Of a DNA stretch of 56,468 nt, positions 1-7,485 are shown piece after piece. Source of the stretch: a virus; the IMG/VR virus record IMGVR_UViG_3300032050_000168, positions 1 to 56,468 of that record; one strand, given 5' to 3'. Under the pieces are notes generated by a model. The model saw only the letters and a list, made by a program, of their open reading frames with translations. It was not told the origin of the DNA and did not search any database. The position numbers and the translations under genes were made by a program. How positions within the stretch are numbered: the first letter of the stretch is position 1; each line of letters starts with the position of its first letter.

Positions 1-541
1 GATACAGGTTCAACTTTAAGCCGGGGACTGTAAAATCCGTGTCTTCCTTCTGTCGTATTTCATCAAGATCTTCCCGACGTTCTTGTAATTTCGTTAACAA
101 CTTTTCTGCTGACGACGAGAGAGTACTTTGCGGGAAGAGTTTCTTAACCTTGGGAAGATGAACTGCAGGAAACTCCCAACGTTTTTCATCACCATTCCAT
201 TTTCGTCCATCAATCTCATACTTGAATTGTTCTACTAACAGCTTATTATAAGGCATGACAAGATAGGCCGTCTTGGAATCCTTCAGATGGATTTCAATTG
301 GACCTACCTGTTCTTCTTTTTGTTCTTGCGGTTTTTCTGAAAGTTTCGTACGTGGGAGGGATAGATCACTAACATCATCGCCGACAAGGGCACGTTTTGC
401 TGCTTCTACCCATACGTCGGGTAACCCAGGAGTCGTACTAATCCACTGTAGATATTGTGGATCAATTCTCCGCACACTCCCCAACGTAGTTCCTTTATAT
501 TTTCCCCACGTAAATAATACATTATCCAGTGACGGATGCAT
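1..541 (-). CDS. SNF2-family helicase, N-terminal part (3' end runs off the window)
   Basis: About 180 codons are visible, beginning with the ATG at 541 that overlaps the stop codon of the upstream gene (TAATG). Seen: an N-terminal segment with TWGKYKGTTLG followed by DPQYLQWI, the 'GKYKG' module that accompanies some phage nucleases and helicases. A second module (YNKLLVEQFKYEIDGRKW, then RWEFP) resembles the HARP domain of SMARCAL1-type annealing helicases. The visible part ends at FTVPGLKLNLY, the sequence that usually precedes helicase motif Q/I in SNF2 proteins. The ATPase motifs themselves lie outside the window, so the helicase call rests on this architecture. It would remodel forked or annealed DNA during phage replication, like UvsW or SMARCAL1. 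It is the first non-structural gene after the virion block. Confidence 0.6.
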   Translation of the reverse strand, partial: MHPSLDNVLFTWGKYKGTTLGSVRRIDPQYLQWISTTPGLPDVWVEAAKRALVGDDVSDLSLPRTKLSEKPQEQKEEQVGPIEIHLKDSKTAYLVMPYNKLLVEQFKYEIDGRKWNGDEKRWEFPAVHLPKVKKLFPQSTLSSSAEKLLTKLQERREDLDEIRQKEDTDFTVPGLKLNLY

Positions 542-765
542 TATTCCTCAACGACTGTCTCGGATGGACGAACATACATCATATTTTCCATGTCTAACTT
601 CCATCCGGCATCTGGATTTAACTTCAGTATCTGCATCATTTGTGCATTGGCGTCTTCTATTTCTTGCATTAACTGTCGTTGATAGGTTTTTAACAACGTA
701 TTATTTGCTTTAATTAAGTTCTGTAAGGCTAACGGAACGTCTAATGTAACTTGTTTAGTAGTCAT
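541..765 (-). CDS. Small hypothetical protein (74 aa)
   Basis: I do not recognise a family. The protein is mostly helical. Residues 10-50 form a likely amphipathic or coiled-coil helix (LQNLIKANNTLLKTYQRQL), followed by a short acidic tail ending in VVEE. It starts at an ATG 9 nt after the stop of the giant stalk protein, with no strong ribosome binding site. Its stop overlaps the start of the helicase gene by 1 nt, so the three genes are probably co-transcribed and the latter two translationally coupled. It could be a small assembly chaperone for the fibre upstream or an accessory of the helicase; nothing in the sequence decides. Confidence 0.6.
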   Translation of the reverse strand: MTTKQVTLDVPLALQNLIKANNTLLKTYQRQLMQEIEDANAQMMQILKLNPDAGWKLDMENMMYVRPSETVVEE

Positions 766-774
766 AAATAAATT

Positions 775-3708
775 TTAATACATATTATCAAAAGGTGTTG
801 CAAATGTTGAGTAACTAGTTACCGTACCAATGGTGGGCATATAGGAACCTGGATACGCAGTGATTGCAGGCAATGGTGCTGTATTTAAATTAAATGCAAA
901 TGTGTAGTCCTGTGCAAGCCACGATGTTAATTGTGAAAATACGAAAGTCGTGTTACGGGTTGCTGAACCACCATCCCATTTGTGAGTTGTTACTTTGTGT
1001 GCACTACTCGATGATCCTGGGTATGTGTTATATAATGGTAACGCCATGTGCCAGTGAGTTGATGTTCTATGTGCAAGTGGTCCGGTAAAAATATTATATA
1101 ATGCATCCGAAGTGTTTAATCCGCCAGATGGTTCTATTCTGAGTCGTTTACCACCTAGTACCGTTCCATTTAAATCCAGAGTAAAAAATTGCATCGCATT
1201 ATATCGTCGGTCGAAATTGTCCAGTATAACGTTAAACGAAACTTCTATGACACCATTTACGTATTGTAACGATTGTTGTCGTCTTCCTTGCAAGGCTGCT
1301 CCGCCAGACGAGACATATCCAGCTTCGTCAGAGGCGTGATAAGTACTTATAAGGGTTGCCCAAGCACATTGCATTCCTCCTTCAAACGCATATGCACCTG
1401 CTGGATTATAAAACTTTGCTACTATAACTCCACTATCCTGATCAGCATTGCCATAGAGTGACTCACCTCGTCTGAATACTACATACAACTCCGATCCTAT
1501 CATTTTCGTAACTCGGGGTATCCATCCTGTCATCGTTGGATTATACCAACAAGTATGAAAATTTCCGTATCCTAGATAATAATCTCCAAATGCGGGATAG
1601 AAGGTATTAACACCATCCCCCAACATGCCAGCCACCCATAATGTAGCAGGTGCATATACGCCCACTCCGTATGGACGAAACGGCTGGTTATTAGAATTTT
1701 TTCCGAACATAACAACTGCACCACTATTATTTCCAGGATAATCAGATATTTCACTTGTACCCGATCCCCAGTTAATATACCCCCACCCATATCTAACACC
1801 ACCTTGACTCCAATTTGTGAGTCCTGTACGGAACGTATTTTGTCCATCATACAATATTGAAGTTGGATTTGCGGGAGTTCCTCTTGACATAAATGTTTCT
1901 ACGTCTGCATACACTACTCCACTTGTTACATTATAATTAAATCGGAAGGTTACATAAGACAGTCCAACTGTATCATACACTTTTATATGACCAAATATTT
2001 CTGTTCCTGCAATCGGAATCATCGACGTGGATTCATTCTTCTCGTGGTCAAATGTTTGTTCGTTTATAAAAAAGCCTGTAGGTAAGGTTATTCTTGTAGT
2101 TCTCACCAATGTACCATTTGACGTATTCTGTACGACTAATTCAAGAATACTTGCATATTCAATGTAATACGTTGCCGTCACCATATAGTTTCCAACAACG
2201 CAGGTACCTAGTACACGGGAATCTAGATCTCCTTGTGTTCCAAACCCTTTCCCCCAATTTGCAAACACAATTTCCGATGGCGACGGTGTAATTGATGGGG
2301 TAACTGTACGTGTTGGTGTAACTGTAGGAGTAACAGACGGCGTTGTAGTAACCGATGGCGTAGTAGTTGGTGTAAAACTTGGAGTGACCGGTGGGGTAAC
2401 AGACGGCGTTGTAGTAACCGATGGCGTAGTAGTTGGTGTAAAACTTGGAGTGACCGGAGGTGTGATAGATGGTGTGGTTGTAACGGACGGCGTAGTAGTT
2501 GGTGTAAAACTTGGAGTGACCTGTGGGGTAACAGATGGCGTTGTGGTAACGGATGGTGTATTAGTTGGTGTAAATGTAGGAGTAACAGACGGCGTTGGTG
2601 TAAATGTTGGCGTATTAGTTGGTGTAAATGTAGGAGTGACGGTTGGCGTTGGTGTAACGGTACTGGTAATTGTGTATGTAGGGGTTACCGTTGGCGTAGT
2701 CGTGGTAGTTGGTGTATTGGTAGGGGTTGCTGACGGACACTGCTGTACCGTTGGACTAATAATACCCACGGATGATGTATATGCGTAAGGATATAATACA
2801 CTTCCGCTTTCAAAAAATCCAGTAAATCCGGTAGTACAATTACTCTGTAAATAAATTTTACCAAAGCAATCTTTATAAAACTTGGTATTGTTTGTTGGGG
2901 TGTTACAATAATCGGTAAGCGTACCACCGCTACTTTTATATAATCCTGGAACTTCTACGCACGGACACGGTGTTACTGTTGGCGATCTAGTAATCGTCGG
3001 GGTTGTCGTTGGTGTAAATGTCGGCGTAATTGTTGGAGTTGGTGTAAATGTTGGCGTACGAGTAAGGGTGGGAGTAACCGTAGAGGTTGGTGTTACCGTA
3101 AACGTTGGGGTAAATGTTGGCGTAAAGGTTGGTGTTACCGTAAACGTTGGGGTAAGCGTTGGGGTTACTGTTGGAGTTACCGTTGGAGTCGGTGTGTTTG
3201 TGGGTGTATTTGTAGACGTAAATGTCGGAGTTGTCGTTGTGGTTGGGGTAAACGTTGGGGTAAATGTTGGCGTAAAGGTTGGTGTTACCGTAAACGTTGG
3301 GGTAAATGTTGGCGTAAAGGTTGGTGTTACCGTAAACGTTGGGGTAAGCGTTGGGGTAAACGTTGGGGTTACTGTGCTAGATGGTGTGGTGGTTTTAGTA
3401 TGTGTTGGCGTCAACGTAGTTGTTGGCGTAACGGTTGGACTGAATGTACTCGTAGGTGTTGGTGTTGGACTTGGCCCTTTATAACACAGTACATAATTTC
3501 TAACCTTCGGTGCCAGTGATGCGGTATCGGCAAGAAAATATCCCGGTGGACATCCAGTTGCAGCTAATCCTGGAGTTCCGGGGGGAGCGTAATTGGCAAC
3601 TAATGCATGTGCGGCAGTTCCAGCAGGAGCAATTACCTCATGTGCGTAACTGGATGACTCTACATATGAACTTGTTGATGGTATACCAAAAGGAAAAAAT
3701 GTACTCAC
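775..3708 (-). CDS. Giant Thr/Pro-rich (mucin-like) stalk adhesin, 977 aa
   Basis: Probable tail-associated adhesin. Seen: an N-terminal region (1-78) with ASY-type residues as in the neighbouring fibres; a first stalk (about 79-248) made almost only of T-P-T/F/V repeats; a small Cys-containing domain (about 249-325); a second T/P/S stalk (about 326-478) with a 22-residue tandem repeat; and a 500-residue aromatic, Gly-rich C-terminal domain (about 479-977) of beta-rich appearance, a plausible receptor-binding head. The start is GTG, supported by a CGGAG ribosome binding site 6-7 nt upstream. The stalks offer well over 100 Thr residues with flanking Pro, the kind of sequence mucin-type O-glycosyltransferases modify, and the gene lies just downstream of an eight-gene glycan cassette. 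The glycoprotein role is inference. Long open frames on the opposite strand here are artefacts of the repeats. Confidence 0.8.
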   Translation of the reverse strand: MSTFFPFGIPSTSSYVESSSYAHEVIAPAGTAAHALVANYAPPGTPGLAATGCPPGYFLADTASLAPKVRNYVLCYKGPSPTPTPTSTFSPTVTPTTTLTPTHTKTTTPSSTVTPTFTPTLTPTFTVTPTFTPTFTPTFTVTPTFTPTFTPTFTPTTTTTPTFTSTNTPTNTPTPTVTPTVTPTLTPTFTVTPTFTPTFTPTFTVTPTSTVTPTLTRTPTFTPTPTITPTFTPTTTPTITRSPTVTPCPCVEVPGLYKSSGGTLTDYCNTPTNNTKFYKDCFGKIYLQSNCTTGFTGFFESGSVLYPYAYTSSVGIISPTVQQCPSATPTNTPTTTTTPTVTPTYTITSTVTPTPTVTPTFTPTNTPTFTPTPSVTPTFTPTNTPSVTTTPSVTPQVTPSFTPTTTPSVTTTPSITPPVTPSFTPTTTPSVTTTPSVTPPVTPSFTPTTTPSVTTTPSVTPTVTPTRTVTPSITPSPSEIVFANWGKGFGTQGDLDSRVLGTCVVGNYMVTATYYIEYASILELVVQNTSNGTLVRTTRITLPTGFFINEQTFDHEKNESTSMIPIAGTEIFGHIKVYDTVGLSYVTFRFNYNVTSGVVYADVETFMSRGTPANPTSILYDGQNTFRTGLTNWSQGGVRYGWGYINWGSGTSEISDYPGNNSGAVVMFGKNSNNQPFRPYGVGVYAPATLWVAGMLGDGVNTFYPAFGDYYLGYGNFHTCWYNPTMTGWIPRVTKMIGSELYVVFRRGESLYGNADQDSGVIVAKFYNPAGAYAFEGGMQCAWATLISTYHASDEAGYVSSGGAALQGRRQQSLQYVNGVIEVSFNVILDNFDRRYNAMQFFTLDLNGTVLGGKRLRIEPSGGLNTSDALYNIFTGPLAHRTSTHWHMALPLYNTYPGSSSSAHKVTTHKWDGGSATRNTTFVFSQLTSWLAQDYTFAFNLNTAPLPAITAYPGSYMPTIGTVTSYSTFATPFDNMY
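2326..2559 (-). repeat. 66-bp in-frame tandem repeat inside the second stalk
   Basis: Three full copies and one partial copy of a 22-codon unit ([20 protein letters not shown] plus TT). The plus-strand string ttggtgtaaaacttgg recurs at about 2367, 2433 and 2499, exactly 66 nt apart. The unit is in frame, so slippage or recombination would lengthen or shorten the stalk without breaking the gene. Confidence 0.85.
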
Positions 3709-3724
3709 ACAAAACTCCGATTAT

Positions 3725-3934
3725 TTACACATTAATAATTTGTACTTTAGTTGTATCGTATCCGTCGCCGATAATTTTATATGGAGGGCCTTGCGGTCCT
3801 ATACTTTCACTTGCAAATTGAGCAAATGATGCAGTAATTGGCTTACCACCGGGCGAAGTAGTCATAGTCAATCGTGAACCTATTGAATAAGAACCACTTA
3901 TATAAGTACCACCGGGAGTAAATTCAATCGTCAT
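3725..3934 (-). CDS. Small fibre-associated protein (69 aa)
   Basis: No family recognised. It contains ISGSYSIGSR and ITASFAQFAS, the short G-S/A-S-F/Y repeats that also build the large fibres of this region, and ends in a more polar segment (IIGDGYDTTKVQIINV). The ATG at 3934 is preceded by an AAGAG sequence within the end of the upstream gene. Too short to be a fibre alone; more likely a tip, linker or capping subunit. Inferred structural role only. Confidence 0.6.
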   Translation of the reverse strand: MTIEFTPGGTYISGSYSIGSRLTMTTSPGGKPITASFAQFASESIGPQGPPYKIIGDGYDTTKVQIINV

Positions 3935-3945
3935 ATTTTATACTC

Positions 3946-4185
3946 TTAATCTGAAAAGTCGCACAATTCTACACGGGTTGCTGAGCCAGAAATTTGATAA
4001 TATTGTTCTGTACTAAGAAGACAGATTCCTATTCCTCGTGATCCTGATTGAGGATATAGTACTCGGTCTGCTTTTGATGCTGTAACTACGTTATTTATGA
4101 AACTTGCGGATATTGCATATGATGATGTTATTGCAAATGATGAAGTGTACAGTGAACCGGATGCATACGGGTATACATTAATCAT
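3946..4185 (-). CDS. Small fibre-like protein (79 aa) with ASY repeats
   Basis: The N-terminal half is built of YTSSFAITSSYAISASF, the repeat shared by the large fibre proteins; the C-terminal half (SRGIGICLLSTEQYYQISG) looks like a short beta domain. The ATG follows the upstream stop by one nucleotide (TGA-T-ATG), so translation is probably coupled to the 286-aa protein gene. It may be a mini-fibre or tip adaptor, or a remnant of a larger fibre gene. No catalytic or binding motif is visible. Confidence 0.6.
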   Translation of the reverse strand: MINVYPYASGSLYTSSFAITSSYAISASFINNVVTASKADRVLYPQSGSRGIGICLLSTEQYYQISGSATRVELCDFSD

Positions 4186-4186
4186 A

Positions 4187-5047
4187 TCAACTCTCTAGAG
4201 AAAATACGTGCAACGATACTTTAATATTGGTAGTACCGGGAGTTGATGCAAGATTTTCAAGTATATAATACATTTCATTTTCTCCCATGATTGCCGCTTC
4301 ATTACTTCTAATTGCAACTAGATCGGATCCGATTGTATCTAAATTTGAACCTACAATTTTTGGAACAAAATAGGTAGTTTGACTACCAGATAATATTGCA
4401 TCAATAATTAATCCAGTACTTCCCAAAGATTCTGTGGCAAATGATCTGGAAATTTCTGTAGTATTTGAAAACACATTTGATCTACTATATAGACGTATTC
4501 TTGCTCGGGTTCCCGACCCCGATAGAGATGCACTCACCAATAAATAGGTTCGTGGAACTGTAGGATCACTTAAAGTTCCCGTTACAAATGTTCCCGTGGT
4601 TACCAACGATTGTATATAGGGGACTGTTATCCGATTGATGGTATTTACCGTAGAATCTTCCAATAAATATCTATTAAATACTATTGTTGGAGTACTTGTA
4701 TTATTATCTATTCTATAATAAGTTAATTTATTACTGGCGGTGGCAACCACGCCGTATGTAGCTGGATCAATTTTATATGTTCCTGCTACACTCATACTAA
4801 AATCGCCGATTAGTGCAATATTGTTTGGTACAAAATTGGTGGTAAACGGTCTTATTTTTTCAGTAGCGTCATCCCTACTCTGTAAATTATCGTATAAACG
4901 CAATCTACATGGAATATTTGACTGTAAGGTTAGTAACATATACGCGGAACCTAATTCAATGGATCCTGAATTAGATGCGTTTGCTTGTAATGTTACGTTC
5001 TCTCTAATTAATGAAGCGCCATCCCTAATATGATCTGCTAATCCCAT
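4187..5047 (-). CDS. Virion-associated protein, unknown (286 aa)
   Basis: Not recognised. The sequence is Ser/Thr/Asn-rich and predicted largely beta, with several strand-like stretches (SAYMLLTLQSNIPCRLRLY; TYLLVSASLSGSGTRARIRL; TTNIKVSLHVF) that look like jelly-roll or Ig-like sandwiches. It has no signal peptide or membrane segment. The ATG is preceded by AAAGGAC and, 25 nt further up, by the TATTTATA motif proposed as a late promoter. It is the first gene after the glycan cassette, followed by two mini-fibre genes and the giant stalk. Likely a tail or baseplate decoration protein. Confidence 0.6.
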   Translation of the reverse strand: MGLADHIRDGASLIRENVTLQANASNSGSIELGSAYMLLTLQSNIPCRLRLYDNLQSRDDATEKIRPFTTNFVPNNIALIGDFSMSVAGTYKIDPATYGVVATASNKLTYYRIDNNTSTPTIVFNRYLLEDSTVNTINRITVPYIQSLVTTGTFVTGTLSDPTVPRTYLLVSASLSGSGTRARIRLYSRSNVFSNTTEISRSFATESLGSTGLIIDAILSGSQTTYFVPKIVGSNLDTIGSDLVAIRSNEAAIMGENEMYYILENLASTPGTTNIKVSLHVFSLES

Positions 5048-5071
5048 AATGTCCTTTAAAAAGTATACCTA

Positions 5072-5079
5072 TATAAATA
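5072..5079 (-). promoter_or_regulatory. Candidate late promoter element (TATTTATA)
   Basis: Reads TATTTATA on the coding strand, 24-25 nt upstream of the ATG at 5047, in the 42-nt gap after the glycan cassette. One of about ten such sites at comparable positions in this window. Confidence 0.45.
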
Positions 5080-5089
5080 TTTTGTATGT

Positions 5090-7435
5090 TTAGTTTTCTC
5101 TACGTTCTTCTGCCGGATAAAACTCTACTCGGTCGTGGGTGATTGGACTTGCCACCAATATACCAGGATTAATATTCCCATTTAATGTTTCTTGAAAAAT
5201 GTGACTCATCCACGTTTGTTCATACGGAAATGCCCATCGTGTTTCTAAAAACATCTTTCTATTTCCTTCTTTACTAACAATTTGAGGCCAATTGCTATAG
5301 TATACTTCTCCTGTTGCATAAGCAACCCCGTCTAATACTTTTATATTGTAAAAACGTGTATATGGTGAATTTGGATCCAATCCTGTCTCTGGTAATTTAT
5401 CGTACGATGGCCACGTCTGTGTTCTGATTTCTTGCGGCACATTATACCACGCCCATTGCTTACTGTTATCCCCATAAAATTCTGAAAATGAGAATTTTAA
5501 GAAATCAAACTTTTCTTTGAGCATGATCTTTACAATTGAGGTATACAGATTAGGAACATATTGTGTCAATCCGCACTTACATAATTTATCGGCAGTGTCT
5601 TTGCCATTGACGTGCATATCGTCTTCAAAAAACATAGAAAAATCCGCGTCAGATTCATCAAAGTGTTCTGCAGCAAATTGTCGTCCACCGCACACACCCA
5701 AATTTTCTCTATGAATTTCTTCAAATCCATACATGGTACATAATTCATCATATTCTGGAAATAGTGTCGTGTCAATAGAATTGTTTATTAGTATCTTTCT
5801 ACTTAAGACGAACATATCAGGATCGTTCTGTTTTATTGATTCACACACTGATTTAAACTGATTCGGTGAATTGAATCCCAATACGTATAAATTTGTTTTT
5901 GCTGTTTTTGGTGTAATAACTCTATGAATGCTGTTGGTTAGTTCTTTTACATCTTTTAATTTTTCAAAAAATCTCCAAACTAATCCATCTTCCAGCAATT
6001 CATAACAATATATGAACTCCGGATATTGATGTGCCAGAATAGTAAATATACTTTCTTCTGTCCCCATCAATTGTTTTTGTAAAGTATCTGTCAATACTGC
6101 ATAATATAATCCATTAATTTTGTTGATAAGAGATTTTTTACCACCAAAAAATCCACCACGACACACATAGTTAACGTGGGTTACTTCACAATATTTTGTA
6201 ATTTCTTTTCTGTCAAATCCATGAATCTCGGTTCCATCCGTATATGGATATGACAAAAATAAAAATTGATTTAAGCTCTCCACATAAGTTGATAAATTAT
6301 TTAATACTTTGTCATGTGTAAAATATCCAGGATGTACAGTTGATGTAATTCCCGCATCAAGCCAAAAGAAATATTCCGTGTCAAACGGATTAAATATCGT
6401 GGCATTGTTTAACATAAACATCTTACTCATAACAACAGGATTGTAATACTCCAACGTTGCTTGCGGGGATTCTTTAAGCCAACTTGCTTGAGAATACCAA
6501 GATTCCGTTTTTCTTATCTGTTGTACCGAGTTAAAATGTTCAAACCAAAGTTTAAATTCTTTTAATTCTAATATCTTGACCATAGTATTACTACGTGATC
6601 TATGTTTCCAGATAAACTCTTCGTCTTCCGGTGCAACAAATATAATCATATTGACGGGAGTTTTCAATAGTTCTGCAAATTTTTCTTTGTAATGTTCGTA
6701 TGACCGTTTAAATGCGGCTGATATACTTTCCCTACCCAAATCCCATAACGCAGTAACTATCGTAACATTTTGAGGTATTTCCTCTGTAAATATTTCATCA
6801 ATCGTATGTAATGTAACTTGTTTATAAGTGTCAATTAATTTTTTATATGGAAATGCCAACTGCAATTTTTCAATTATAGTATCTTCAATTTGATCATAAA
6901 ATACAGGTGTATATTCGGTACGTTTAGTATTTTTTATAAAAACCCCATAATCATATCTAACGCACAATGGAATAAGTTTTTTATGTGTTCTTAAGAAGGA
7001 AGTTAATGTAAGTTTTGGTTGCAAATGAATTTCATGCACGTTTTCATTTACTGTACCCTGCGGTGCGTTAAATGGGACTGTAATAATCAATTCAGCCGAA
7101 GTATTTAGAAGTTTTTGTATAAGACTTCGTGAATCGTTTAAATTCAGATGCTCCAGTATATCTCCCAGAATAATAAAGTCATACTGGGAAAAATCTACCG
7201 AGGTGTGCATTACGTTTTCTATAAACACATTTTTATATTTTTCCCGTAAATTATACTGCTCTACGTAGGGAAAAAATACTTCCATTGCATCAATATTAGT
7301 AAACTGCGGGGATAGTAAATCTGCATAGGTACCACATCCCGCACCAATGTCTAATATTTTAACATCTGTATTGTTGGCCGATTTTGTTATGAACTCTAAA
7401 ATTTGTTGTTTAAAAATTGTAGTACTAAATGGCAT
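5090..7435 (-). CDS. Three-domain fusion: SAM methyltransferase - HtrL/YibB-like - glycosyltransferase-like
   Basis: Seen, in order: a class I methyltransferase domain (about 1-200) with SAM motif I ILDIGAGCGTYADLL at 27-41 and FIILGDILEHLN near 89-100; an HtrL/YibB-like domain (about 223-500) opening with VTIVTALWDLGRE and containing FFWLDAGI (356-363) and a GGFFGG loop (427-432); and a C-terminal GT-A-like domain (about 512-781) with NLYVLGFNSP at its start and an acidic cluster FFEDDMH (602-608) suitable for metal/nucleotide-sugar binding. Known: HtrL/YibB proteins occur in lipopolysaccharide loci and are presumed glycosyltransferases. Inference: the enzyme adds and methylates a sugar, perhaps as a terminal cap, on the glycan made by the cassette. 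It is the last gene of the cassette, 50 nt after the carbamoyltransferase fusion. Substrates are unknown. Confidence 0.7.
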   Translation of the reverse strand: MPFSTTIFKQQILEFITKSANNTDVKILDIGAGCGTYADLLSPQFTNIDAMEVFFPYVEQYNLREKYKNVFIENVMHTSVDFSQYDFIILGDILEHLNLNDSRSLIQKLLNTSAELIITVPFNAPQGTVNENVHEIHLQPKLTLTSFLRTHKKLIPLCVRYDYGVFIKNTKRTEYTPVFYDQIEDTIIEKLQLAFPYKKLIDTYKQVTLHTIDEIFTEEIPQNVTIVTALWDLGRESISAAFKRSYEHYKEKFAELLKTPVNMIIFVAPEDEEFIWKHRSRSNTMVKILELKEFKLWFEHFNSVQQIRKTESWYSQASWLKESPQATLEYYNPVVMSKMFMLNNATIFNPFDTEYFFWLDAGITSTVHPGYFTHDKVLNNLSTYVESLNQFLFLSYPYTDGTEIHGFDRKEITKYCEVTHVNYVCRGGFFGGKKSLINKINGLYYAVLTDTLQKQLMGTEESIFTILAHQYPEFIYCYELLEDGLVWRFFEKLKDVKELTNSIHRVITPKTAKTNLYVLGFNSPNQFKSVCESIKQNDPDMFVLSRKILINNSIDTTLFPEYDELCTMYGFEEIHRENLGVCGGRQFAAEHFDESDADFSMFFEDDMHVNGKDTADKLCKCGLTQYVPNLYTSIVKIMLKEKFDFLKFSFSEFYGDNSKQWAWYNVPQEIRTQTWPSYDKLPETGLDPNSPYTRFYNIKVLDGVAYATGEVYYSNWPQIVSKEGNRKMFLETRWAFPYEQTWMSHIFQETLNGNINPGILVASPITHDRVEFYPAEERREN

Positions 7436-7465
7436 AAACTATTTTGTCCTGTAATAAACGTATGA

Positions 7466-7473
7466 TTTAAATA
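7466..7473 (-). promoter_or_regulatory. Candidate late promoter element, variant (TATTTAAA)
   Basis: Reads TATTTAAA on the coding strand, 30 nt upstream of the ATG at 7435, in the gap between the two fusion genes. It matches seven of eight positions of the TATTTATA element seen before other genes. Weakest of the set. Confidence 0.25.
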
Positions 7474-7485
7474 TTACTCCTGGTA

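Noticed and set aside
2275-3474. CRISPR array or other non-coding repeat in the Thr/Pro region
   Set aside because: The repeats are in frame, of variable unit length and translate cleanly; there are no spacers.
2384-3484. Long plus-strand open frames with Val/Gly repeats ([11 protein letters not shown] type)
   Set aside because: They are the reverse complement of the Thr/Pro repeat stalk; any T-P codon repeat gives such an open frame. No ribosome binding site, and opposite to all other genes.
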